The notes under the pieces were generated by a model, which saw only the letters and a list, made by a program, of their open reading frames with translations, was not told where the DNA came from and ran no database searches. From Galerina marginata (lineage: Eukaryota > Basidiomycota > Agaricomycetes > Agaricales > Galerinaceae), in contig JAECYW010000017.1 of the NCBI GenBank assembly GCA_023014335.1, forward strand, positions 744,001 to 808,000: a stretch of DNA of 64,000 bases, written 5' to 3'. This document shows, piece after piece, positions 45,405 through 57,143 of the stretch. Each line of letters begins with the position of its first letter. The first letter of the stretch is position 1. Made by a program: the position numbers and the translations under genes.

Positions 45405-48052
45405 ATGACCATCCTTTCGTCAGAAACCAAAACAGCACACCGCAGGGCCTCCTCCGCTTCAGGATATGTTATTTACGAGGGCGTTGTCCAACTCTCTACT
45501 GTCCAACTCAATAATACCCCCTCGACACCCCGACCGCCGCCTACACGATCACTTTCGAAGTTGGTTCAACGACAACCGCAGGGGACAGCCCTTGTTACAG
45601 AATTTATCCAGTCTTTCAAGGAGCTTGAAGCTTATAAGTAAGTTGCAGTGCCGTGTTTGACACTTACTCGTCTAACGACTGTATTTAGGAACGGCAAACC
45701 GGTTGTTGTCGACGGACAGACTCTCTCTATGTCGGCGGTTACAGCGGCAGCCAGATACCAAGCAGCGGTTGTGCTTGATGAATCTCCCAGTTTGAAGGCC
45801 AAGATCGCGAAAGGCCGCAAAGTTATCACCGACAAAATCGATGGAGGGCTTAGCGTATACGGCGTATCGACAGGATTTGGTGGAAGTGCCGACACACGTA
45901 CTAGCCAGCCAGACCTTCTCGGTCACGCGCTCTTACAGATGCAACACAGTGGCATTCTTCCTTCATCCACCAAGCCCCTCGATGTACTACCTCTTCAAGA
46001 TCCCCTCGGTTCGACCGCTAATGCCAGAAGCATGGGTCCGAGGAGCTATCCTAATTCGCATGAATTCGTTAATTCGAGGTCACTCCGGTGTCAGATGGGA
46101 GCTTATCGAAAAGATGAACGAACTCCTGCGAGCGAATATCACACCTCTTGTTCCCTTGCGTGGATCCATCTCCGCTTCTGGAGGTAAGTCACATCCTTGT
46201 GCTGTTCTATCTCGCATTCTTATTTTGCGTCGCAAACAGATCTTTCACCGCTGTCTTACATTGCTGGTACCCTCGTCGGCAACCCTTCTATAAGGGTATT
46301 TGATGGTCCAGCTGCCTTTTCTGGTCGCGAGATCGTCTCTTCCCGAAAAGCGCTCGAGGCGCATGGCATCGAGCCTATCCCCCTTGCCTGCAAGGAACAT
46401 CTTGGAATCCTGAACGGCACCGCTTTCTCTGCATCAGTCGGATCGCTGGCGCTGAATGAGGCCGTGCATCTCACGCTTTTGTCTGAAGTCTTAACAGCTA
46501 TGGGTACCGAGGCCCTTGCGGGAACACGGGCATCATTCGACCCCTTCATCAACTGCGTAGCCCGACCTCACCCTGGACAGGTGATTAAAATTTATCATTG
46601 ATTATGCGTCCTTATTTATACCATTTTACAGATCGAGACGGCCAAAAATATCTGGAATCTGTTAGAAGGCAGCACTTTTGCGGTGACCCACGAAAAGGAG
46701 GTCACAATAGAAGAGGATGAGGGTACCCTCCGTCAGGATCGTTACCCCCTTCGAACAGCACCTCAGTTCATCGGCCCTCAAGTGGAGGACCTCCTTCAAT
46801 CAATCAAGACGCTCACAATCGAGTGCAATTCGAGTATGTTCATCATCCTCATCACTTTTCTCAGTGACTCACTTGTCTCTCAGCAACCGACAACCCCCTC
46901 ATCGACGGTGAAACCGGCGTTGTTCATAATGGTGGCAACTTCCAAGCGATGGCAGTGACCAACGCGATGGAGAAGACGCGTCTCAGTCTTCACCATCTCG
47001 GCAAGCTCATGTTCTCGCAACTAGCTGAACTGATCAACCCTGCGATGAATCGTGGTCTTCCACCTTCCCTCGCTGCCACTGACCCCTCTCTTGATTATCA
47101 TGCCAAAGGCATTGACATCAATTCCGCTGCCTATGTCGCTGAACTTGGATACCTGGCCAATCCCGTATCTACACATATACAATCCGCTGAAATGCACAAC
47201 CAGGCTGTCAAGTACGTTCATTGGAAATCTCATGGTATTTCTAATTACTGATCTATTTATAGCTCATTGGCCTTGATTTCTGCTCGAGCTACTATTAACT
47301 CTTTGGAAGTGCTCTCGATACTGATGTCCGCGTATCTCTATGTCATCTGTCAAGGTTTGTTCAACTGGCTGGAATATTTTCTCGATTCTAATCTTGTTTG
47401 TAGCAATGGATCTGAGGGCCCTCCAACACGAATTCCATCAAGGTCTTACGAAGATCTCTTCAGAAGAGTTCTCTGCAGCCTTTGGATCTGTTATGACAGA
47501 AGATGCGTCGGTAAAAATTAAAGCAAAGGTTACGTCGGTAATGCACGAAGCCTTTGATTCAACCAGCACAATGGACGCCAAAGAAAGGATGCAGAAAGTG
47601 GCCGCATCTACTTCCACCGTTCTTCTGGACTTCTTCACTGGTCCCACGTTCTGCGACATGAACTCCGTGGCATCAGGCCTCACTGCAATCCCGACATTCC
47701 GTTCACGCGTCGCTGTACGACTCACTACTTTATTGGACGACCTCAGACGGGATTATCTCTCTGGGAAACGGGGACCTGCGCCAGCCAGCCGTTATCTAAA
47801 CAACACCCGTCCCGTCTATGAATTCGTTAGGCTGACTCTGGGCATCAGGATGCACGGATCTGAAAATTATCACCGCTTTGAAAATGGTTTAGGCGTTGAG
47901 GATGTCACCCTCGGCCAGAATATATCCCTCATACACGAAGTAAGTCGGCTGCTTCTCTCGATTTGGACTGTTGGCTGAATGCAGTTGTTTCACAGGCCAT
48001 TCGTGATGGAAAAATGCAACCCATGGTAGTCAACTTGTTCTCGTCTTTCTGA
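45405..48052 (+). CDS. PAL: Phenylalanine ammonia-lyase, one frameshift
   Basis: Eight exons (45405-45637, 45689-46183, 46240-46580, 46632-46833, 46884-47211, 47263-47354, 47404-47939, 47996-48052) cover a full-length enzyme of about 760 aa. It removes ammonia from phenylalanine to give trans-cinnamate; basidiomycete enzymes often also use tyrosine. Family marks are [19 protein letters not shown], the MIO triad in [16 protein letters not shown] (Ala-Ser-Gly near residues 240-242, split by an intron), [59 protein letters not shown] and [18 protein letters not shown]. The frame slips near 46021, between DPLGSTA and MPEAWVRGA. Summed exons are 2284 nt, one over a multiple of three, so a single extra base (GCTAATG for GCTATG) explains it. 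Confidence 0.92.
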
Positions 48053-48409
48053 TATTATTTGCATTTTGCACTGGTGACTGGAACCATTTATTTTTTGATA
48101 ACTTATATCATTTTCTTGTTCATCAACATTGCAACATTCAGTCCATCGCAATTACAATATTTACCATCATAGTCGCAATCTACCTCACATATGTATACCT
48201 GTATTTAGAACTGTAGTCACACATACACTCTCACCAGGAATTCCACATCGACGTCTATCTATCCTATTTTCGTCAATTTTGCCTATTGGGTTTATTGAAT
48301 AGGTTATAACATTTATGATTGATCGGTATGCCCATGGTGGGAATATTGAGATAACTGATTTTCAAATTCGAACTGAGATCTATAATTGAGTCTGTTCTAC
48401 CTCACCACC
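48053..48409. other. Short intergenic region, tandem genes
   Basis: This is an AT-rich spacer between two plus-strand genes. No feature was recognised. Confidence 0.5.
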
Positions 48410-50073
48410 ATGATCTTCTCGAAGGACGAGAAAATTGTGATAGTTGGGGCGGGGTGCTTCGGAGTATCCACGGCTTTCCACCTCCTACAGAGGGGTTACA
48501 AGGACGTCACGGTTCTCGACCGTTCGACCGTCCTACCCGCTCCAGATTCGGCCAGCAACGATCTCAATCGCAGTCAGTTAGCTTCCACTATTTGTTGTAG
48601 CATCAACTCTTGACTCAACACCCATTTTCGGACTGGACTCCGATCTGACTAGTCATCAGAAGCTCGTACGATGACAAGTTTTACGCCGTGCTGGCGCGTG
48701 AAGCCATTTCATCGTGGAAGGAACACAAAGAATGGGGTGACAGTTATCATGAGTAAGTCAAGATCTGTGCCACTTTCATGCTATTACCCCTTGAGAAAAG
48801 TGTATTTCAAGGTCAGGGGTCTTGGTTCTGGGGTCGTCTTCGGATTTGGAAGGAGGAACATATGCGGACGAGTCCTACAGAAACGACGTTGCGTTAGGTG
48901 CTTCTGTCAAGGTATTGGACAGCAAGGACGCGATCCGCTCCGTGTTCCCTCCTCGAGTGTCCACGGGGCCATTCGACCAATACACGGGATACCTCAATCG
49001 TGACGGTGGTTGGGCCAATGCCAGTCAAGGATTGTCCACGCTAATCAATCGAGTGGAAAATCTCAAAGGAAAGGTAGTTCCTGGAGTGACTGTCACCAAA
49101 GTTTGTCGACAGAATGGCCGAACAACTGGGGTTCAGTGCAGCGATGGCAGGGTATTCGATGCCGCCTTGGTTATTATAGCATCTGGTTCTTGGACGCCAT
49201 CCACTTTCTCAGACCTAGACCTAGGGCGTGTATGCCTTGCCACCGGGTGAATATTGTCAAGTAAGCTTGTTTTCAAGATGAACGTGTTGATGGTCGAACA
49301 ATAGGCAATGCGTTGCAATGCTGCAGCTATCCCAATCTGAAGCTGATATTTACAGAGATTGCCCAGTGGTACTGGATTTTAGCTCTGGATTTTATGTTTT
49401 TCCTGTGAGTTCTTCGGCGACAAATTGTTCTTTCGAGTGTTGATTTGACGCCTCCTACAGCCTAATCAAGGGAATGTCGTAAAAGTTGCCATTCATTGTG
49501 CTGGATATACTCACTTTGATGAAGCTAACGGCTCGATTTCTATTCCCCGAACGATAACCTCAGACCCGGTCCACGGATTACTGATACCAAAGCCTGCACT
49601 CCAGGATCTCCGAATGTACTTAAGAAAGGTTTATCCGGATCTTGGGGAGAAGCCCTTCGTTGGTACCCGGCTTTGCTGGTAAGAGTTTGCTGTGGGTGGA
49701 ATTCTGTAAAAATAGGACCTTATGATGTCAAATTTCGAGGTACAATGACTCTCCCGATGGGAATTGGGTTATCGGTCGTTATCCACAGGATGACTCCCTC
49801 ATCATTGCAACGGCTGGGAATGGACATGCGTACAAAGTGAAAAAATTCCTAAAGTCACCGCAAACTGAAAAAGATAACCTGATATAATCTTTCCAGTTTC
49901 TTCCCGTTATAGGCCGGCTCGTTGCAGACCTCATCGAAGATAAGCTAGAAGCCGAGCTCGTCGAAAAGTTTGCTGTGGATCGAAAGCCATCCAAGACAGA
50001 TGCATCGCGCTCTGGCCATGCCAAAAGACTGAACTTGAACGAGTTATATGAGCCCCAAGACTTGCTGCCATAG
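48410..50073 (+). CDS. FAD-dependent amine oxidase of the fructosyl-amino-acid/saccharopine oxidase type
   Basis: Seven exons (48410-48572, 48653-48752, 48812-49246, 49305-49404, 49461-49678, 49740-49836, 49897-50073) sum to 1290 nt, 429 aa, without a break. The ATG has a good context (CCACCATGA). The N-terminus carries the Rossmann motif IVIVGAGCFGVSTAFHLLQR, then VTVLDR and the family mark SASNDLNRIIRSSYDD. GGWANASQGL and the GTRLCWYNDSPDGNWVIGRY block follow. In monomeric sarcosine and fructosyl-amine oxidases a cysteine at this place (here Cys338) holds FAD covalently. IIATAGNGHAYKFLPVIG is the last FAD contact. The likely reaction is oxidative removal of an N-substituent with release of peroxide. 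The substrate (fructosyl amino acid, saccharopine or sarcosine) cannot be chosen from sequence. Confidence 0.88.
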
Positions 50074-50428
50074 CGGACTTTACAATTGTATCAATCATGA
50101 ATTTGGTTGTGTACTTCATACAGAGCTGGTTTTACCACCTGTCACTTCCGACTACGTCAGATATAACAATTGATAGCAACAGCACAAGGAACATCCACTT
50201 GATGACCCAACAAAAATTACATTGAAGAAAAGTCTAAAGCCCAAAGACTCGAGTCAACAGTGTTACACACAGCAAGGAAAGCTCAATGAAAAGCAATGAA
50301 GTCTATACGTAGTCTGGGGCTTCTCTACAATAAAATATACACAGGCTTTAGTAGCCCTTTTGGTTTCCGAATTAGATGATATTAGATCTGACAGTGGTTC
50401 TCCAGATCAAATGAAATTCTGGTGATTT
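50074..50428. other. Intergenic region between convergent genes
   Basis: This holds the 3' ends of two converging genes. Nothing else was recognised. Confidence 0.5.
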
Positions 50429-53400
50429 TTATGCTCGGTACCCGACGAACTCTCGCCATGAGCGGACTTCTGAAGGGATGCGGCCTTCGTTGTATCCGCG
50501 CAAGCCACCCTGAGGAATTTTCTTGGCTAGAGATTCAACGAACAGTTGCGCAGTTTTGGCGTTGTTCAATAATGGCAGTCCGAAGTCCACCGCATTCCTA
50601 AGGGTAATGGTCAACAAGCAACAAACAGTGATAAGTGGTAACACTAACCTGCGAGCGACGTAGTCTTCGTCGACAAAGTCGACACCTCGGGATTTAGCCA
50701 AGTTGAACACGCTCTGGATCTCATACTCGTCAAAGACTTCACGCAACTTTCGCTTGTCGGTTTTGGGGAACCAGATGCGCTTAGCGGTGACGTAGGGAAT
50801 GTCGTTCAAGAACTCCTCGACCACAGGAGATGAGCAGTACAGCTTGAAGCCGAGTTCACTCAGCTGTTTGGCAATGGGAAGCCATCTCGGGTTTGGTGAC
50901 GTCTCCCCCAATAAGGACACCTGAGCCAGCCCGAGGTACCTTGAAGCCTGTAGTGCTGAGGAGGGACGCCCAGTATGCTTCGTGGATGTCCTTGCCGAAG
51001 CTTGCAACTTCACCCGTGCTGGCCATTTCTGAACGGTATCGGTCAATAAATGTATCCGTGCCTCAGGTGAAAATATAGCTTACCAACACCAAGGAATGGA
51101 TCTGCTCCACCTAGGCGGGTCCAAGAGAATTGGGCGACCTTGATCGAGGTGTAATCCCGGGGTTGCTTCATGATGTCAATGGGCTCTGGTACATCCTGGT
51201 GGACGATCGCGGCAGTAGCAGTATCAATAAAGTTGTGGCCAAGGACTTTGGAGACGAAAGGGAAGGAACGCGAAGCCCGGAGATTACACTCGATGACCTT
51301 GAGAGTAGCCTCTTTGCCTGGGATCTCCGACGGCTTTCTGATGATCTGCATGTTGAATGGGCCAGAAATCTCGAAGGCAGCGGCAACCTTCTCGGCGATG
51401 GTCTTCAGGCGATCCATATCAACTTCAGGCAGAGAGTATGGTGGTAAGACTAGGGTTGCATCCCCGGAATGGACTCCAGCGTTTTCGACGTGTTCTGAAA
51501 CGGCATGGACGATAAGCCTGCCCTGATGAGCTACAGCATCAATGTCAATCTCCTGAGCGTCATCGATAAACTTGGTGATGACGACAGGGTGCAGAGGAGA
51601 CACGTTCGCAGCAGCAGAAAGGTTGTATTCGAGGGCCGACTCTTCGTACACAACGTTCATAGCAGCACCCGATAGAACATAAGAAGGTCTGATCAAGACA
51701 GGGTACCTAGATAGATGACAATCAATGAGATGCTCTAGCTTTATTATTAAAATAATAGCTAGACTCACGAAACTTTGTTGGCAAACGCCTTGGCGGCTTC
51801 GAGAGAAGTCGCTTCCGTCCACTCAGGCTGATCGACACCAATCTTGTCAAGCACGGATGAAAACTTGTGACGGTCTTCAGCGGTATCAATTTGCTTGGGA
51901 TCAGTACCTAGAACATTGACGCCGTTTTCCTTAAGTCGAAGTGCGATGTTTTGTGGTAGTTGTCCTAAAATGAAAAGGAAAGTTAAGCATCGCACAAATG
52001 GTAGATGTTGGAAATTCGGCTGACCACCAACACTGACAATTACGCCCTGGGCATGTTCCAGTTCGTAAATATCCATCACACGCTCGTATCCCAGTTCCTC
52101 AAAGTATAACCTATCAGCTTCGTCGAAGTCGGTCGAAACAGTCTCTGGATTGTAATTGATCATAATAGTCCTCTTGCCCATGTCGCGGAGTTTACGAGCG
52201 CAAGTCACAGCGCACCAATCGAACTCAACGCTGCTTCCGATACGGTAGACTCCACTTCCAAGAACCATAGTACCATGTTCGTCAAATTTAACGTCGTGCT
52301 CGGACGCATTGTAGGTCGTATAGAGGTAGTTGGTATGCGCGGGGTATTCAGCCGCGAGGGTATCAATACGTTTAACGAATGGCGTGATGCCGAGCGATTT
52401 ACGGTGAGCGCGGATAATGTCTTCTTTAGATCCAATGATGTCAGCGATTTGTGCGTCAGCGAAACCCATACGCTTGGCTCGTTGCATGAGTTCGTGGTCG
52501 ATACTTTCAATAGATCCAGCAGCCTTCAGGGCGTGGTGAGTCTGGACGATGTTGTCGATCTTGTACAAATACCACTGTGGTGAACTGTTGTCAAAATGAT
52601 CTTTTAAAGAGAGGGGGATGGAAGCGTACTTTGTCGATCTTAGTCAGGTCATGAAGGCGGTCGACCGTGTAGTTCTTGCGGAACATGGCATAGGCAATCG
52701 CAAACAACCTCATGTCCGTTGGTTTGCTAAGGGCCGTATCCAAGTCTTCGGGTTCAATCACCACCTCGAAACCTTTCCATCGAGGATCCACTTGACGAAT
52801 GGCCTTTTGCAGACTTTCTTCAAATGTACGACCGATGGCCATGACTTCACCGACGGATTTCATGGATGAACCGACTTCCCTATTGACCTGAGACGAGAAC
52901 TTGGCTAAATCCCATTTGGGGATCTTGGTCACGATGTAGTCCAGAGAAGGCTCGAAACAAGCAGTCGTTGTCTTTGTGACGGCATTAGGAAGTTCAGGAA
53001 GGGTGTGACCAAGAGCAATCTTTGCAGCTGTGTATGCCAATGGGTAACCAGTAGCTTTTGAAGCGAGAGCACTAAACAATTTGTTGAGGAAACCATTCTG
53101 CATGCCATATTTTTAACACACCTAGATCGGCTTAATCTAAAAATAGGGACAAGTTATGCATCAGTTTAATTTTCGACACAGTGAAGGACAAATCTTGCCG
53201 AGCATTGACTTCGATGACACAATATTCCTTGGAGTTGGGATTAAGAGCATATTGGATGTTACATTCACCCACGACGCCGAGATGCCTGATAACCTTGAGA
53301 GCAGCGCTTCGGAGCATGTGGTACTCCTCGTCTGGTAATGTCTGGGAAGGTGCGACGACAATGGAATCACCAGTATGTGTACCCAGAGGATCGAAGTTCT

Positions 53401-54420
53401 CCATGTTACAGCAGATGATAGTATTCTGATACAATGTCATGTCAGGATTTGACCCACGGTCAAGAAGACAAAGCAACATACATCCGCGCCATCTCGAACG
53501 ACTTCATATTCCAATTCTTTCCAGCCTTTCATGCTGCGTTCAATAAGAACCTGTGGGCTCAAGCTTAAACTCCTTGCAGATAAATCACGAAGTTCGTCTG
53601 GGTTGTTGGCAAAGCCAGACCCAAGTCCACCGAGTGTAAACGCAGAACGCAGAATGACAGGGTAACCAATGACAGCTGCAGCATCAAGAGCAGCATTGAC
53701 CGACGATACGGCAGTTGACTGTGCGACGGGAATATCAATTTCTACGAACAATAATCAGACGCGTATTTCATCTCAAAAACGCGTCCACATACCTTTTAAA
53801 GCCTTGACGAACAGGTCTCGATCTTCAGAAACCTCAAGGGTCCTGATCGGTGTGCCCAAGACCTTCACACCCAACCGTTCAAGAACACCCATTCTGTCGA
53901 GTTCAATTCCGACATTAAGCGCGCTTTGGCCACCAAATGTCAGAAGAATTCCATCGGGCCTTTCCTTTTCCAGGACGTATGCAACATAATCAGCGGTGAT
54001 GGGCAAGAAGTAGACTTCGGAAGCCAGCTGATGCGAGGTCTGCCACGTTGCAATATTGGGGTTAATGAGAATAGCTTCGACGCCTTCCTCGCTGAGGGCT
54101 TTCAGCGCCTGAGAACCTGAGTAGTCGAATTCACCCGCTTGGCCAATGCTGAGGCCACCACTGCCGACCACGACGACTCGTTTAACGTCAGGACGAGGTA
54201 GCTTTGGAAGAACCTTGGCAGAAATTTTCCTAGCAAGCTCTGAAGGTGAGCTGAGAACGTGTTCGCCCTCCTTTGGCGCATAAGAACCAACGGCTGGGGC
54301 AGCTACAGCGCGAACTGGTTTCGTCTGTGCGACGGCGAGTGTTCGAGAAGCATGGAATGCTCGGAGAGACGGTCGTGCTAGACTCCGCGCCCCCAAATAC
54401 GGGAGTCGAAGGAGACTCAT
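50429..54420 (-). CDS. CPA2: Carbamoyl-phosphate synthase large chain, arginine-specific, mitochondrial; one frameshift
   Basis: Ten exons (53793-54420, 53482-53741, 53199-53425, 53122-53136, 52630-53071, 52025-52574, 51769-51964, 51084-51706, 50649-51028, 50429-50597) encode about 1162 aa. It makes carbamoyl phosphate from bicarbonate, ATP and glutamine-derived ammonia for arginine synthesis. The start at 54420 gives [20 protein letters not shown], a mitochondrial presequence. Both ATP-grasp halves are complete: [40 protein letters not shown] and [20 protein letters not shown], then [37 protein letters not shown] and [20 protein letters not shown]. The C-terminal MGS-like domain ends [16 protein letters not shown]. 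The frame slips near 50884 (PEMA to [10 protein letters not shown]). Summed exons are one base over a multiple of three. It contains a 15-nt microexon and a GC-AG intron. Confidence 0.92.
53122..53136 (-). other. CPA2: 15-nt microexon of CPA2
   Basis: ATTAAGCCGATCTAG sits between TTTTTAG and GTGTGT on the minus strand. It supplies most of the invariant R-L-S-R-S-S before [11 protein letters not shown]. The intron before it (53137-53198) starts with GCAAGA, a GC donor. Confidence 0.85.
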
Positions 54421-57143
54421 GGCTGGAGAACAACCCTTGCGACGAGGGAAAAGACAAGTCGGTCTACCTGAAAGTTTTTTGGATGAACTCAGGCTAAATC
54501 GGGCACTCAATGACTCCATACTGGTCACGTGTATTTATGTCCATCGGACTCTTCGGACTTCTTTTAGCCACCCCACCTTTGGCCTTGCACTTGCTTGTAA
54601 CTGCGACAAAGCACCACCGGGCATGATCACAAGACAGTCAGTATCACCTACTATCCCCCGCCTACGGTCGCACGAGCAAATTGAGAGTGCTCGGATTGTT
54701 CCCACTGGACTGCGTACAGCCTCCACGACGCATTCCTCTACTGCTTCTTTCGCTTGCTCCGTCATCTGGACTGTCGGCCGTGTATTCTCTTGGGTACTGT
54801 CTACACAAAGTTTCAAACCAAGTCAAGCATCTCAGCCCATGGTAAAGTGTAATAGTGACGAAATTTGGCTGAAGGCATCCTCGCGTAATAACACAAAACG
54901 AGCATGATCCGCGAGCTCGAGTCTCGAGATGTGTAGAAATTCTGCACTTGTCCCAACGATTGGCGCCACGGAAAACAAAAGTGGTACAGAGGCGTCAATG
55001 ATGAAGTTTATGTTTCAACAGGCGGTCGTGGTTGTGCTACGCCGCTTCCAAAGAGAGATAGGACGAACTACAGCTGTTGAACGCTCTCATGCGTACTTTG
55101 TATCTTGCACGTTAATATTGGCGACTGGAAACGATCACAGGATATTCAGCATTGCTGGCTGTCATCAGCTTTGAGTCACGCGAGGTGTTCAACTGCCCTT
55201 CCCACTTAACTGCGTACGACTCCACTGGCTCCTCGATGCTTTCCTAGATTGCCCCTTCTATAACCTGGGCATTTAGTGGCTTTGATCGTGTCCTCTTGTA
55301 CCCTCCCCAGTGTGGACGATTTAATAGCCGGAATGGGTCGACTTTGAGATTTTCAGTAATTTGACCTATCACAGGTAAACAGTCACCTATACCGGATCTA
55401 TTCATATCCTTCAATGCATCGTCTGTCTGGGCATAGCCTTGCCAATCCTCGATTTGTTGCCAGTTGGAAGCCGCTAACCGAAGAAGACTTCATAATATTT
55501 TTTTCTGTCCAGAACGACAGAGAGCGATATATATGCAGACAAGGACATTTCGGCCATAACATCGAGCAAGGAAAGAAGCATGCCCATGACGTTTGGTGAT
55601 CATAAAGAGTTACTTCTCTCCATAGTCAATCGCCGAAGACGCCAGTTTTCAAGAAGGTGACACGGGTACTCCCCACAGCTGCACCGACAGCTAACGGCCG
55701 GTGAGAGCTTTTCTCAGCCAAGTCGGAGTGCAGTGAGTTGTAGTCAATCAACCACCGTGATTCCATCGTCTTCATCGTACCTGACTGACCTTTATCTTGT
55801 GTCGTCAGACTATGGCCTATTCTGCTTTGTTAGATGACATCTTCACTCCATACCAACCGAATATAGACCGGAAATTCGGCTGTCTGTCGATAGGTTGGTT
55901 TAGCCCCGCTTTTCAATTATAGCCTAATAACTTACTCCGCATCCGTTCAGTGACGCACTCCCGGAGACGCGTATAGAAATAGAGGAAATTGTCCCGGCCA
56001 AACATAAACCATGTTAATTATGGTTGACTTCGCGGAGCGGAAAAATTAAATCTGATTAAACCATGCAGTCACAGCATCATGAAGTACGTCTACATTGCAT
56101 GGTCTCGGCGCTCGCCCTATCTATTCCATTGAATACCTTCCGACACTTCTTAATAGCGAAAACCACGCGAGATCTTGTCAATGATCATCTCGAACAGGGA
56201 TCCTCGCAGGGGGACTCCAAGTCCTAATTTCCCGCGAACTACCCGAACTTTGGACGCTGCCCCGACCAAATGCGTCACTTACCTATTCGAGGGAGTAGTA
56301 ATGGCCTCTAGCTGAGATGTTATGCTAATATGAAGCGGGTTGTGTATTTTAGGTGTGTTATGGATCAACCACATGCTATAGCGCAATGACTTTCAGTGCG
56401 ACTCTCTCCTATGAGAATCACACCGATGTCGGTCCAGGTCTTGCCAGATCTTCTTGTCAGTCTATGTCTCCAGGACAGATATCCTTAATGTTGCATACAG
56501 GTGGGTGTGATAACTACTATGGAGCCAGTACTTACTGTGGGAATAGTAATCGATGTTGAATTGAAGCTTCACATTCCCGCGCAGATAGGCTTGATATTGA
56601 TCAACGGGCAATTGACTTTCCTGCGCACGTTAACAAGATCAACCGCGTCCGCCTGGCTCAAAGTAGATACCCACGCATTACTTCATATCCTCCCCAGCTA
56701 AATAATCGCCCCATTATTCCTATGCAGACATTTGTAACAGCGACTTGACGTTGAAATCCCAAGTACCTCCATCTTGACAGACCCGCAGTACCATGTCCGA
56801 GATGCCCATTATAGGGGCCCGGCCCCAAGATCGTTAGACGCCAGGCTATCCTGGACGATCGCTTGCAAGCGAATTATACCTTCACAGCCGGAAATGTTTC
56901 TACTGTCCCCGAATACGCCTTTCGAGGATTGGATACTGCTCACACGAGTTTAAGAACAGCTCGCCATCACCTCGGCTCAACGCTTTTTTTCATCCACTTC
57001 GGGGAATTCTCTGCTTTATCAACCTTCAAGGTCGGAAAGTTACGCCACATTGCGTCCGGATACGCCTAATCTTACAAGGTATTTATCGCGAGGCAAAGTG
57101 ATATCATTCTCGAGTCTTCGATCAACCAGGATTGTTGTCTACG
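54421..57143. other. Intergenic region between divergent genes
   Basis: This 2.7-kb stretch shows no recognisable exon chain. A plus-strand ORF at 56353-56559 has several cysteines but no motif, signal or splice partner that I can support. Confidence 0.45.

Noticed and set aside
56353..56559. Cysteine-containing small ORF, possible secreted protein
   Set aside because: No signal peptide, no cysteine framework and no splice context support it.
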